Assembly: GCF_001514115.1 (NCBI RefSeq) | Contig: NZ_KQ948455.1 | Coordinates: forward strand, 525,333-589,332 | Direction: 5' to 3' | DNA: 64,000 nt | From: Streptomyces olivochromogenes | GTDB taxonomy: Bacteria > Actinomycetota > Actinomycetes > Streptomycetales > Streptomycetaceae | Translations under genes and position numbers: made by a program | In this document: positions 43,314 through 52,169 of the stretch, piece by piece | Layout of the letters: every line of letters starts with the position of its first letter | Numbering within the stretch: the stretch's first letter is position 1 | Notes under the pieces: generated by a model | Seen by the model: the letters and a program-made list of their open reading frames with translations, nothing else | The model's database searches: none | Told to the model about the DNA's origin: nothing

Positions 43314-45388
43314 GCCTTGCTCGAAGTCTGGGCCTGGATCGCCGTGATCACGACCGTGTTGACAATGTCCTGTACCAGCGCCCCGCGGGACAGGTCGTTG
43401 ACGGGCTTGCGCAGGCCCTGCAGCACCGGGCCGACGGCGATCGCGCCGGCCGAGCGCTGTACGGCCTTGTAGGTGTTGTTGCCGGTGTTCAGGTCGGGGA
43501 AGATCAGCACGGACGCCTGCCCGGCGACCTCCGAGTCCGGCAGCTTGGTCGCCGCGACGGTCGGCTCGACCGCCGCGTCGTACTGGATCGGCCCCTCGAT
43601 CTTCAGGTCGTCGCGGCGCAGCCGCACCAGGTCGGTGGCCTCGCGCACCTTGTCGACGTCGGCGCCCGACCCGGACGTGCCCGTCGAGTACGACAGCATC
43701 GCGATCCGGGGCTCGACGCCGAACTGTTCGGCCGTGACGGCCGACTGGATGGCGATGTCGCAGAGCTGCTCGGCGTTCGGGTCGGGGTTCACCGCGCAGT
43801 CGCCGTAGACGAGGACCTTGTCGGCGAGGCACATGAAGAAGACGGACGAGACGATCTTGGTGTCCGGCTTGGTCTTGATGATCTCGAAGGCGGGTCGGAT
43901 GGTCGCGGCGGTGGAGTGCACGGAGCCGGAGACCATGCCGTCGGCGAGCCCCTCCTGCACCATCAGAGTCCCGAAGTAGTTCACGTCGGCGACGACGTCG
44001 TAGGCCAGCTCGACGGAGACGCCCTTGTGGGCGCGCAGGGCGGCGTACTTCTCGGCGAAGCGCTCGCGCAGCTCGGAGGTGACCGGGTCGATCAGCTGGC
44101 TGCCGCCGAGGTCGATGCCGAGGTCGGCGGCCTTCTTGCGGATCTGGTCGACCGGACCGAGCAGTGTCAGGTCGCACACGCCCCGGCGCAGCAGCACCTC
44201 CGCGGCGTGCAGGACGCGGGCCTCGGTGCCTTCGGGGAGCACGACGCGGCGCTTGTCGGAGCGGGCCTGTTCGAGGAGCTTGTGCTCGAACATCATCGGG
44301 GTGAGGCGGTCGCTGCTCGGCGCGGAGACGCGCCTGAGGAGATCGCTGGTGTCGACGTACCGCTCGAAGAGACCGAGGGCGGTCTCCGCCTTGCGAGGGG
44401 TGGCGGCGTTCAACTTCCCCTCCAGGGAGAAGAGTTCGGCCGCGGTGGGGAAGGAGTTGCCGGCCACCGAGATCACCGGGGTGCCGGGGGCGAGGCGGGC
44501 GGCGAGGGTGAGGACCTCGTCGCTGGGCCGCTCGTTCAGGGTGAGGAGCACGCCGGCTATGGGCGGGGTGCCGGCGCTGTGCGCGGCGAGCGAGCCGACG
44601 ACCAGGTCGGCGCGATCGCCCGGGGTGACCACGAGGCATCCCGGGGTCAGGGCGTTCAGGAAGTTCGGCAGCATGGCGCCGCCGAAGACGAAGTCGAGCG
44701 CGTCCCGGGCGAGGCCCGCGTCGTCGCCGAGGAGCACCTTGCCGCCGAGGGCGTGGGTGATCTGCGCGACGGTGGGCGCGGAGAGGGCGGGCTCGTCGGG
44801 CAGGACGTAGCAGGGGATGGGCAGACGGTGGTCGATCCGCTCGCTGATCTCGGCGCGGTCGGCCGGGGCCACCCGGTTCACGACCATGGCGAGGACGTCA
44901 CAGCCCAGACCGTCGTACGCGCGGTAGGCGTTGCGGGTCTCGGCGCGCACGGACTCGGCGGTCTGCCCGCGTCCGCCGACCACGGGGATCACGGAGGCGC
45001 CGAACTCGTTCGCGAGCCGCGCGTTCAGCGCCAGCTCGTCCGGGAACTGGGTGTCGGCGAAGTCGGTGCCCAGGACGAGGACGACCTCGTAGTCGCGGGC
45101 GACGAGGTGGAACCGGTCGACGAGGGAGGAGACCAGCTCGTCCGCGCCCTGCTCGGCCTGGAGCGTGGACGCCTCGTGGTAGTCCATGCCGTACACGCTC
45201 GCCGGGTCCTGGGTCAGCCGGTAGCGGGCGCGCAGCAGCTCGAAGAGCCGGTCCGGGCCGTCGTGGACGAGTGGACGGAAGACGCCCACCCGGTCGACCT
45301 GGCGAGTCAGGAGCTCCATGACCCCCAGCTCGACGACCTGGCGGCCGTCGCCGCGGTCGATCCCGGTCACGTAGACGCTGCGGGTCAC
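43310..45388 (-). CDS. pta: Phosphate acetyltransferase (long, three-domain form)
   Basis: A 692-residue enzyme from a GTG start (TRSVYVTGIDRGDGRQ) with GGAGAG upstream. It converts acetyl-CoA and phosphate to acetyl phosphate. Residues 1-210 are a BioD/P-loop-like domain whose nucleotide loop is degenerate (TGIDRGDGRQ in place of a GKT loop). Residues 215-330 form the DRTGG regulatory domain. The C-terminal 320 residues (RRVVLPEGTEARVLHAAEVL ... STAATIRPAF ... MLSYSTGTSGSG ... FPDLNTGNNTYKAVQR) are the PTA_PTB catalytic domain. Upstream gene of the pta-ackA operon; divergent from pfkA. Confidence 0.96.
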   Translation of the reverse strand: MTRSVYVTGIDRGDGRQVVELGVMELLTRQVDRVGVFRPLVHDGPDRLFELLRARYRLTQDPASVYGMDYHEASTLQAEQGADELVSSLVDRFHLVARDYEVVLVLGTDFADTQFPDELALNARLANEFGASVIPVVGGRGQTAESVRAETRNAYRAYDGLGCDVLAMVVNRVAPADRAEISERIDHRLPIPCYVLPDEPALSAPTVAQITHALGGKVLLGDDAGLARDALDFVFGGAMLPNFLNALTPGCLVVTPGDRADLVVGSLAAHSAGTPPIAGVLLTLNERPSDEVLTLAARLAPGTPVISVAGNSFPTAAELFSLEGKLNAATPRKAETALGLFERYVDTSDLLRRVSAPSSDRLTPMMFEHKLLEQARSDKRRVVLPEGTEARVLHAAEVLLRRGVCDLTLLGPVDQIRKKAADLGIDLGGSQLIDPVTSELRERFAEKYAALRAHKGVSVELAYDVVADVNYFGTLMVQEGLADGMVSGSVHSTAATIRPAFEIIKTKPDTKIVSSVFFMCLADKVLVYGDCAVNPDPNAEQLCDIAIQSAVTAEQFGVEPRIAMLSYSTGTSGSGADVDKVREATDLVRLRRDDLKIEGPIQYDAAVEPTVAATKLPDSEVAGQASVLIFPDLNTGNNTYKAVQRSAGAIAVGPVLQGLRKPVNDLSRGALVQDIVNTVVITAIQAQTSSKA

Positions 45389-45465
45389 GCGTGCTCTCCA
45401 TCCGTTGCGGCGCTGGGTGGTTTCGGGGCTCGGAAAAATGGCCCACTGGGGTGAGCGGAACCCTC

Positions 45466-45494
45466 TTGACAATACCTCTGAGGGTAGCTAAGGC
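45466..45494 (+). promoter_or_regulatory. Possible pfkA promoter
   Basis: TTGACA at 45466-45471 is a perfect -35 hexamer. With a 17-base spacer the -10 would be TAAGGC, a poor match. It lies about 110 bases upstream of the pfkA start. Confidence 0.35.
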
Positions 45495-45606
45495 GCCCGC
45501 CAGGACAAAGGTCCTGGTGGGAAGGAGGGAATCGTCGGTGCCCTTCGTCTCGTGGAACAATCGGACTGGCTCACACGTACCAGCAGCGAGCAGGAGACAC
45601 AGCACG

Positions 45607-46632
45607 ATGCGTATCGGAGTTCTCACCGCAGGCGGCGACTGCCCGGGCCTGAACGCCGTGATCCGGTCGGTCGTGCACCGAGCGGTCACCAATTTCGGGG
45701 ACGAGGTCATCGGCTTCGAGGACGGCTACGCGGGCTTGCTCGACGGCCGCTACCGCACCCTCGACCTCAACGCGGTCAGCGGCATCCTCGCCCGTGGCGG
45801 CACGATTCTCGGCTCTTCGCGACTGCAGCGCGACCGGCTCCGCGAGGCCTGCGAGAACGCGCAGGACATGGCCCGCGAGTTCGGCATCGACGTGCTGATC
45901 CCGATCGGCGGCGAGGGCACGCTGACGGCCGCCCGGATGCTGTCGGACGCGGGGCTGCCGGTGGTCGGTGTCCCCAAGACGATCGACAACGACATCTCGT
46001 CGACCGACCGCACCTTCGGCTTCGACACGGCGGTGGGTGTGGCCACGGAGGCCATGGACCGCCTGAAGACCACGGCCGAGTCCCACCAGCGCGTGATGGT
46101 CGTCGAGGTCATGGGCCGGCACGCGGGCTGGATCGCCCTGGAGTCCGGCATGGCGGCCGGCGCCCACGGCATCTGCCTGCCCGAGCGTCCCTTCGACCCG
46201 TCCGACGTGATGGCGATGGTCGAGGAGCGCTTCGCCCGCGGCAAGAAGTTCGCGGTCATCTGCGTCGCCGAGGGCGCCCACCCCGTCGAGGGCACCATGG
46301 ACTACGGCCACGGTGCCATCGACCAGTTCGGCCACGAGCGCTTCCAGGGCATCGGTACGGCGCTGGCGTACGAGCTGGAGCGGCGCCTCGGCAAGGAGGC
46401 CAAGCCGGTCATCCTCGGCCATGTGCAGCGGGGCGGCACTCCGACCGCGTACGACCGGGTGCTCGCCACGCGGTTCGGCTGGCACGCGGTGGAGGCGGCG
46501 CACCGGGGTGACTTCGGGCGGATGACGGCGCTGCGCGGGACGGAGGTGCTGATGGTGCCGCTGGCGGAGGCGGTCACGGAGCTGAAGACGGTGCCGAAGG
46601 ACCGGATGGACGAGGCGGAGTCGGTCTTCTAG
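45607..46632 (+). CDS. pfkA: 6-phosphofructokinase, ATP-dependent type
   Basis: A 341-residue enzyme (MRIGVLTAGGDCPGLNAVIR) with GGAGACACAGCACG before the ATG. It phosphorylates fructose 6-phosphate at C1. The GGEGT loop has glycine at the position that is Asp in pyrophosphate-dependent enzymes, pointing to ATP use. PKTIDND (catalytic Asp) has Lys where E. coli PfkA has Gly, as expected for the actinobacterial mixed-substrate clade. Substrate-binding segments MGRHAGWIAL and GHVQRGGTPTAYDR are intact. Divergent from pta, so glycolysis and acetate metabolism flank one 218-base control region. Confidence 0.96.
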   Translation: MRIGVLTAGGDCPGLNAVIRSVVHRAVTNFGDEVIGFEDGYAGLLDGRYRTLDLNAVSGILARGGTILGSSRLQRDRLREACENAQDMAREFGIDVLIPIGGEGTLTAARMLSDAGLPVVGVPKTIDNDISSTDRTFGFDTAVGVATEAMDRLKTTAESHQRVMVVEVMGRHAGWIALESGMAAGAHGICLPERPFDPSDVMAMVEERFARGKKFAVICVAEGAHPVEGTMDYGHGAIDQFGHERFQGIGTALAYELERRLGKEAKPVILGHVQRGGTPTAYDRVLATRFGWHAVEAAHRGDFGRMTALRGTEVLMVPLAEAVTELKTVPKDRMDEAESVF

Positions 46633-46701
46633 GTCCTACGGGCCGGGTCGTACGGGCCGGGTCGTACGGCCTTGGGTCGTACGAACTCGGTTCGAGCGGA
46701 C
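46633..46701. repeat. Tandem ACGGGCCGGGTCGT repeats
   Basis: Two exact 14-base copies and a third variant (ACGGCCTTGGGTCGT) fill the gap between the convergent stops of pfkA and the HTH gene. Confidence 0.6.
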
Positions 46702-47481
46702 TCAGTACGTGGTTCTCTGGAGCATCGCCCAGAAGTGATCGACGATCCGGTCGAGGAAGTCGCGGCCGGAGTCGTCGGCGTCGGCGGCGGCCGATCCGCC
46801 GCTCCAGCTGAGCGTGACCACCATCTGCCCCTGGTACTCCGTGTGCATCTCCTGGAGGACGTCCTCCAGGAGGCGCCGGTCCAGCGGGATCATCTTCCCG
46901 ACCGGACGGACGTACGCCTGCCAGCGCGTGGTCACCGCGCTGCGCAACAGCTCGGCCAGCTTGCCGTCGCGTCCCGTGACGGTGATGAAGTCCCGCAGCG
47001 ACAGTTCGAGGATGTCGGCGAGGGCGACCGACTGCCGGTCGTTGCCGCGCCACTCGTCGGCCTCCTCCATCCGCTGGTAGGCGAGGAGTTCGAGGCCGAC
47101 GGTACGGGCGATGTCCTCCTGGGCCAGCCCGCGTGACACGCGGTGCTCGCGCAACGTCCTTGGCGCGCCGATGAGTTCACCGGCCGAACACCACAACACG
47201 CCCGCGAGCGCGGTGAGTTCGGGCCCACTGGGGGTGGTCGTGCCTCTCTCCCAGGCCAGGACGAGGTCGGGGGTGACGTAAGGCAGCCCGTACGAGGCTC
47301 TCATCCCGTACGCGACGTGCTCGGGGCCCATGCCGAGTGCAGCCCGCAGTCTGCGGGCGGCCGGAGCGTTGAAGGGCGGGGTGGGCTGATGGGCCTGCGG
47401 TCGCTGCACGCGCACAAAATATGGGGCCGGGGCGGTGGTGACTACGGTCTGTTCGGACACAATCACGGATCGTACGAACAT
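46702..47481 (-). CDS. Helix-turn-helix (XRE-like) DNA-binding protein
   Basis: A 259-residue protein; ATG at MFVRSVIVSEQTVV with GAGGGCAG upstream, and GTG at 47460 is an alternative. Two regions resemble XRE helix-turn-helix domains: one near residues 45-100 (RLRAALGMGPEHVAYGMRAS ... VLAWERGTTTPSG ... LTALAGVLWCSAGELI), one near 105-155 (LREHRVSRGLAQEDIARTVG ... YQRMEEADEWRG). The C-terminal 100 residues are helical, with a cluster of acidic residues near AAADADDSG. Conserved in Streptomyces as far as I recall; targets unknown. Confidence 0.8.
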   Translation of the reverse strand: MFVRSVIVSEQTVVTTAPAPYFVRVQRPQAHQPTPPFNAPAARRLRAALGMGPEHVAYGMRASYGLPYVTPDLVLAWERGTTTPSGPELTALAGVLWCSAGELIGAPRTLREHRVSRGLAQEDIARTVGLELLAYQRMEEADEWRGNDRQSVALADILELSLRDFITVTGRDGKLAELLRSAVTTRWQAYVRPVGKMIPLDRRLLEDVLQEMHTEYQGQMVVTLSWSGGSAAADADDSGRDFLDRIVDHFWAMLQRTTY

Positions 47482-47551
47482 ACGGCTCTGCCCTCACTGC
47501 CCCTTCCCGTCCGATCCTCCCAGGGTTTCGGGGCCGGGATTCGGTCTGCGG

Positions 47552-47593
47552 GCGGGTGGTGGCTGGTCGCGCGGTTCCCCGCGCCCCTCAGGG
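47552..47593. repeat. Dispersed intergenic repeat core
   Basis: GGTCGCGCGGTTCCCCGCGC with flanking GC-rich sequence, a one-base variant of the core at 21695 and 34245. It sits between the divergent HTH and GNAT genes. Confidence 0.65.
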
Positions 47594-47635
47594 TGCGTCG
47601 AAAAATCGGTTGAGTCGGTCACCTAGGGTGAGGAC

Positions 47636-48112
47636 ATGACGATTGCACTGCGCCTTGAGAAGATCACCCCCGGCAATTTCGACACCGCGATAGGACTGAA
47701 GGTCCGCCCCGATCAGGAGCACCTGGTCGCGCCCGTCGTGAAGTCGCTGGCCGAGGCGTATGTGCATCCCGGTGTCGCCTGGCCCCGCCTCATCATGGAC
47801 GGGGAGCGGACCGTCGGGTTTCTGATGGCCTTCTTCGACATCAACTGGGACGGAGGCGAGGCGCGCACCGACCTCCGCTCCGGGCTGTGGCGTCTGAACA
47901 TCGCGGCCGGGGAACAGGGCAGGGGATACGGCCGCTTCGCGGTCGAGGCCGTGGCCGCCGAGATCAGGCGCCGTGGCGGCACCCGCCTCACGGTCACCTG
48001 GCACCCCGGCGAGACCGGCCCGGAGGGCTTCTACCTCGGGCTGGGATTCAAACTGACCGGAGAGACGAGCGGGGGGCAGACGGTGGGAGTGCTGGAGCTG
48101 GAGCAGATGTAG
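47636..48112 (+). CDS. GNAT-family N-acetyltransferase
   Basis: A 158-residue protein (MTIALRLEKITPGNFDTAIG); AGGGTGAGGAC precedes the ATG. The acetyl-CoA pyrophosphate loop is GEQGRGYGRFAVEA (Q/R-x2-G-x-G/A pattern) near residue 90, followed by LTVTWHPGETGPEGFYLGLGFKLTG, the classic last part of the fold. It resembles spermine/spermidine or diamine N-acetyltransferases (BltD/PaiA-like) in its first 40 residues; the substrate is not certain. It converges on the sugar ABC operon. Confidence 0.9.
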   Translation: MTIALRLEKITPGNFDTAIGLKVRPDQEHLVAPVVKSLAEAYVHPGVAWPRLIMDGERTVGFLMAFFDINWDGGEARTDLRSGLWRLNIAAGEQGRGYGRFAVEAVAAEIRRRGGTRLTVTWHPGETGPEGFYLGLGFKLTGETSGGQTVGVLELEQM

Positions 48113-48144
48113 GTCCGCCTCGGCGGGGCGGAGGGGCCCGGCCC

Positions 48145-48990
48145 TCACCCCTTGACCGCGCCGCCCAGAGCGAACCCCCCGCCCAATCGCCTGGCCACCA
48201 GTACGTACAGCAGGATCACCGGCGTCGAGTAGATGACCGAGAACGCGGCCAGCTGTCCGTAGACCACCGTTCCCCGATTTCCGAAGAAGTCGTTGATGCT
48301 CACGGACGCCGGCATCTGGTCCGGTGTCAGCAGGAGCATGAACGGGACGAAGAAGTTCCCCCACATCATCACGAACGAGAAGACCGTCACCACCGCCACC
48401 CCCGGCCCCATCAGCGGCAGCACGATCCGTACCAGGGACTGGAGCGACGACGCCCCGTCCGTCCACGCCGCCTCCTCCAGTTCCTTCGGTACGCCGTCCA
48501 TGAAGTTCTTCATCAGCCAGATGGCGAAGGGGAGTTGGGACGCGGCGAAGAAGAAGATCGTGCCCTGCACGGTGTCGATGAGGTTCACCCGTACGAACAA
48601 CGCGTACACCGGGACCATGATCGCCGTGATCGGCAGGCACGTCGCGAAGAGGATCGTCAGGAGGAAGGGACGGTTCAGTCGCGAGCGGAACCGCGACAGC
48701 GGATACGCGGCCAGCGCCGCGCACACCACCGTGAGCAGCGTCCCGCCCCCGCACAGGATCAGGCTGTTGAGCAGCGGTGTGTAGGTGATGTCCGGTTTCA
48801 GGACCGCGTCGAAGTTGTCCAGCGTGAGACCGTCCGGGACCCGCACCCTGAGGCCCGCGTGCGGGTCGAGGGCGGACAGGACCACCCAGGCGAGCGGAAG
48901 GGCGAAGGCGGCGGCCACCGCCAGCAGGCCCGCGTCGGCGGCCAGCCGGCGGCCGGTGCGGCGGGATCTCAGTCTCGTACGAACCGGCAT
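48145..48990 (-). CDS. Carbohydrate ABC importer permease (MalG type)
   Basis: A 281-residue protein with six transmembrane helices, starting MPVRTRLRSRRTGRR. The EAA loop that docks the ATPase is visible as ELEEAAWTDGASSLQSLVRIVLPLMGP near residue 185. CUT1 family. It starts one base after the stop of the MalF-like gene, so the two are coupled. Third gene of the importer operon. No ATPase gene is present: Streptomyces CUT1 importers commonly share the multi-importer ATPase MsiK. Confidence 0.93.
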   Translation of the reverse strand: MPVRTRLRSRRTGRRLAADAGLLAVAAAFALPLAWVVLSALDPHAGLRVRVPDGLTLDNFDAVLKPDITYTPLLNSLILCGGGTLLTVVCAALAAYPLSRFRSRLNRPFLLTILFATCLPITAIMVPVYALFVRVNLIDTVQGTIFFFAASQLPFAIWLMKNFMDGVPKELEEAAWTDGASSLQSLVRIVLPLMGPGVAVVTVFSFVMMWGNFFVPFMLLLTPDQMPASVSINDFFGNRGTVVYGQLAAFSVIYSTPVILLYVLVARRLGGGFALGGAVKG

Positions 48991-48991
48991 G

Positions 48992-49855
48992 TCACACCTC
49001 CGTCCGCAGCAGCCGCATGTACACCAGCGAGAACAGTGAGCCGACCACCAGCAGGAGCAGCGCCACCGCGGTGCCGTATCCGATCATGCTCTTCTGGAAG
49101 GCCTGCTCGTACATGAAGAGCGGCAGCGTCTGGCTCCTGTTCCCCGGGCCGCCCCTCGTCATCACCCAGATCAGCCCGAACACCGACAGCGTCTGTAGGG
49201 TGTTGAGCATCAGGTTCGTGCCGATGGAGCGGCGGATCATCGGCAACGTGATGTGCCACATACGGCGCCAGCCACCCGCCCCGTCCACCTCCGCCGCCTC
49301 GGTGATCTCCTTCGGTATCTCGTTCAGGGCCGCCGAGTACACCAGCATGGAGAAGGCCGTCCCCCGCCAGACGTTCGCGAACGACACCGCCAGGATCGGC
49401 AGCGTGAACAGCCAGTTCTGGGTGGGCAGGTGGAGCCAGTCCAGGATCGCGTTCAGCGTGCCTTCCCGTCGGAAGAACGCGTACAGGAGGAACCCCGCCA
49501 CCACCTCCGGCAGCACCCACGCCGTGATCACGATCCCGCCCACGACCGTGCGCACCGGCTTCGACGCCCGCTGCATCAGCGCGGCCAGCGCCAGGCCCAG
49601 CGTGTTCTGGCCGACCAGTGACGACAGGACCGTGAACACCAGCGTCAGCCAGACCGCGTTCAGGAACGCGTCGTCCTTGAACGCCGCCCGGAAGTTCTCG
49701 AAGCCGACGAAGGACGAGTGCGCCTGGCCGGTGAGCTGGAGGTCGGTGAAGGCGATGTACGCGCAGTACGCGATCGGGCCCGCCAGGAAGAGGAGCAGGA
49801 GGGCGACGGCGGGGGTCAGGGGGAGGGCGCGGGTCAGGGTGCGGCGCAGCCTCAC
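48992..49855 (-). CDS. Carbohydrate ABC importer permease (MalF type)
   Basis: A 287-residue protein with six helices, GTG start overlapping the binding-protein stop by four bases. The EAA-type loop is EITEAAEVDGAGGWRRMWHITLPMI near residue 195. The N-terminal LLLLFLAGPIAYCAYIAFTD and VGFENFRAAFKD segments match the CUT1 MalF group. It pairs with the MalG-like permease to form the membrane channel for an oligosaccharide or similar sugar. Confidence 0.93.
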   Translation of the reverse strand: MRLRRTLTRALPLTPAVALLLLFLAGPIAYCAYIAFTDLQLTGQAHSSFVGFENFRAAFKDDAFLNAVWLTLVFTVLSSLVGQNTLGLALAALMQRASKPVRTVVGGIVITAWVLPEVVAGFLLYAFFRREGTLNAILDWLHLPTQNWLFTLPILAVSFANVWRGTAFSMLVYSAALNEIPKEITEAAEVDGAGGWRRMWHITLPMIRRSIGTNLMLNTLQTLSVFGLIWVMTRGGPGNRSQTLPLFMYEQAFQKSMIGYGTAVALLLLVVGSLFSLVYMRLLRTEV

Positions 49856-51216
49856 TTCCTGATCACCTGGTTGTCGGTGGCCGTCTTCAGCTCCTCGTCG
49901 TACCCGCTCGCCGCCTTGTCGACCGAGCTGTCACCCGTCGTCACACCCTCCATGGCCTCCTGGACGGCCGTCGAGACCTTGGGATAGGCCGGGTACGCGG
50001 GGCGGTAGTGCGTGCTCGCGACCAGGTCCGTGAAGAACTTGATGCCGGGCTGCGCCTGCACGTACCCGGGGTCGGCGGCCACGTCCTTGCGCACCGCGAT
50101 GCCGGAGTTGGCGATGTACCACTTCTGCGCGTTCGCCTTGGTCTGCATCGTCTCGATGAACTTGAAGGCGAGGTCCGGGTTGGACGCCTTGGCGGGGATC
50201 GACCAGGTCCAGCCGCCGGACATGCTCACCTTGCCGGGAGCCTGGCCGGTCTGCGTGGGCATGTACGCGAGGCCCAGTTTCTGCGACCACTCGGGCCATT
50301 CGTGCCCCGCGCCCTTCAGCCAGTCCTGCGGGAGCCAGCTGCCGTCCAGGTTGATGCCGAGCTTGCCCTTGGGCATCAGCTCGCCGCGGACGGTCGTGGG
50401 GAAGTTCGGGTCCAGGGCGTCCGAGACGTCGGGGCCCAGCTTCTCCTTGTAGACCGTCTGCACGAAGGTGAGCGCGTCCTTGAAGGCCTGACTGCCCGCG
50501 ATCCACTTCTTCGACGCCGTGTCGTACAGAGGGTCCGACGTGCCGTCACCCGTCCCGTACAGCAGCATCTCGAAGCCCTGCATGGTGGCCGCCTCGCCCG
50601 CGGGCTTGCCCGTGTAGACGTTGAGCGGGGTGACGCCGGGGACCTTCGCCTTGATGGTGCGTGCGGCGGCCAGCACCTCGTCCCATGTCTTCGGCTGCCA
50701 GTCGGCGGGCAGGCCCGCCTTCTTGAAGATGCCCTTGTCGAACCAGAGGCCCCGGGTGTCCGTGCCGTCCGGGACGCCGTACGTCTTCCCGTCCTGTGCC
50801 TTCGCGGCCGACTGCGCCGTGTCGACGAACTGGTTCCAGTCGGGCCACTTGTCGAGGTAGGGGTCCAGGGGCTTCAAGTACCCGCTCGTGATGTCCGAGT
50901 TGATGAGGAAGGTGTCCTCGTAGACCAGGTCGGGGGCCGTCTTGGGGGATCTCAGCATCTGCTGGAGCTTGGTGTAGTACTCGGAGTCCGGGGCCTTGAT
51001 CGGGACGAGTTCGACCTTCTTGCCGGGGTTGGCCTTCTCGAACTCCTTCTTCATCTCCCCCAAGTAGGTGTCCATGACGCGGATCGAGTTGTCCGTGGAC
51101 TGCTTGAAGGAGACCTTCACGGTGTCCGGATCGCTTCCGGAGCCCGATCCGCAGGCGCTGAGCGCGGTCGCGGTGAGCAGAGTGGCGAGGAGTAGCGGGG
51201 CGGCGGTGGGGCGCAC
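49852..51216 (-). CDS. Extracellular sugar-binding lipoprotein of the ABC importer
   Basis: A lipoprotein of 454 residues from GTG at 51216 (AGGAGGTCGTGCCC in front; GTG at 51222 would add two residues but leaves too little spacing). The signal peptide ends in the lipobox LSAC, and the cysteine would be acylated. The mature protein is a typical CUT1 binding protein: KVSFKQSTDN, EFEKANPGKKVELVPIK, YEDTFLINSDITSGYLKPLDPY, PKTWDEVLAAARTIKAKVPG, then GGWTWSIPAKASNPDLAFKF. First gene of the operon, downstream of a DasR-like palindrome. Confidence 0.94.
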   Translation of the reverse strand: MRPTAAPLLLATLLTATALSACGSGSGSDPDTVKVSFKQSTDNSIRVMDTYLGEMKKEFEKANPGKKVELVPIKAPDSEYYTKLQQMLRSPKTAPDLVYEDTFLINSDITSGYLKPLDPYLDKWPDWNQFVDTAQSAAKAQDGKTYGVPDGTDTRGLWFDKGIFKKAGLPADWQPKTWDEVLAAARTIKAKVPGVTPLNVYTGKPAGEAATMQGFEMLLYGTGDGTSDPLYDTASKKWIAGSQAFKDALTFVQTVYKEKLGPDVSDALDPNFPTTVRGELMPKGKLGINLDGSWLPQDWLKGAGHEWPEWSQKLGLAYMPTQTGQAPGKVSMSGGWTWSIPAKASNPDLAFKFIETMQTKANAQKWYIANSGIAVRKDVAADPGYVQAQPGIKFFTDLVASTHYRPAYPAYPKVSTAVQEAMEGVTTGDSSVDKAASGYDEELKTATDNQVIRK

Positions 51217-51280
51217 GGGCACGACCTCCTACTGGCCGACGTCATTGGTGGCCGAGCTGTCTGCCCGGTGAACGTAAGAG

Positions 51281-51296
51281 CGTGGACTAGTCCACG
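51281..51296. promoter_or_regulatory. DasR/GntR-type palindromic operator
   Basis: CGTGGACTAGTCCACG is a perfect 16-base palindrome, 65 bases before the binding-protein start. Its core TGGACTAGTCCA fits the family of DasR response elements (TGGTCTAGACCA and variants). Position is suited to repression of the sugar importer. Confidence 0.75.
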
Positions 51297-51355
51297 TCAA
51301 TGACCTTGCAGCGGCTCGTGACCTTGCGGCTGCTCGCGGAGACGGGGCCGCGTGT

Positions 51356-51407
51356 GATGTCCCGGTGGACATAAGTCTCACCGGGTCTCATGTCCCACCG
51401 GGACATC
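51356..51407 (-). terminator. Long hairpin after the response-regulator gene
   Basis: Arms GATGTCCCGGTGGACAT and ATGTCCCACCGGGACATC pair along 17 positions with one bulged base around a 17-base loop. It lies 82 bases past the stop of the two-component operon; a terminator is the simplest reading, an operator is possible. Confidence 0.6.
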
Positions 51408-51488
51408 GGCCCTGCTCGTCGACGACGCCCGACACCTCGGGTGAACGCTCGCGCCGTGATCCTGCCGAACGGCTGACGCCCCGAACGA

Positions 51489-52169
51489 TCAGCCCTTGAC
51501 CCACCGGTACTGCAACTCCGGCCGCCCCACCTGCCCGTACTGCGGAGCCCGCGCCGCCCGTCCCGCCTCCACCAGGTGCTCCAGATAGCGCCGGGCGGTG
51601 ATCCGGGAGATGCCGACCGACTCCGCGACCCCGGCCGCCGTCAGGCCCTCGGCGCTGTCCCGCAGCGTCCGGGTGACCCGCTCCAGCGTCGGCGCGCTGA
51701 GGCCCTTGGGGAGGGCGGCCGGGCCGGGGGCGCGCAGGGTGGCCAGGGCGCGGTCCACCTCGTCCTGGCCGCTCGCCTCGCCCACCGACGCGTGGAACTC
51801 GGCGTACCGCACGAGGCGGTCGCGCAGGGTGGCGAAGGTGAAGGGCTTCAGGACGTACTGGACGACCCCGAGCGAGACCCCTTCCCGTACGACCGCGAGG
51901 TCCCGCGCGGACGTCACCGCGATCACGTCCGCGTGATAGCCGGCGGCACGCAGGGAGCGGGCGAGCTGCAGTCCGTGCACGTCCGGCAGATGCAGGTCGA
52001 GCAGCAGCAGGTCCACCGGCGTACGGTCCAGCGCGCGCCGCGCCTCCGCGCCCGTGTGCGCCTTGCCGACCGCGGTGAAGCCGGGCACCCGGCCCACGTA
52101 CATGACGTGCGCGTCGGCGGCGACGGGGTCGTCCTCGACGACGAGTACGCGGATGGGGTCGGCGGTCAT
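51489..52169 (-). CDS. Response regulator, CitB/DcuR type
   Basis: A 226-residue protein (MTADPIRVLVVEDDPVAAD). The receiver domain has the acidic pair E12-D13-D14, phosphoacceptor D58 in LLLLDLHLPD, then AVTSARD and KPFTF. The C-terminal half is a winged-helix domain (RTLRDSAEGLTAAGVAESVGISRITARRYLEHLV), typical of regulators paired with CitA/DcuS kinases. Its start overlaps the kinase stop by four bases. It probably activates dctA across the divergent interval. Confidence 0.93.
   Translation of the reverse strand: MTADPIRVLVVEDDPVAADAHVMYVGRVPGFTAVGKAHTGAEARRALDRTPVDLLLLDLHLPDVHGLQLARSLRAAGYHADVIAVTSARDLAVVREGVSLGVVQYVLKPFTFATLRDRLVRYAEFHASVGEASGQDEVDRALATLRAPGPAALPKGLSAPTLERVTRTLRDSAEGLTAAGVAESVGISRITARRYLEHLVEAGRAARAPQYGQVGRPELQYRWVKG

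Noticed and set aside
43916..45454. 512-codon plus-strand frame over pta
   Set aside because: Complementary to the intact phosphotransacetylase frame; no recognisable motif.
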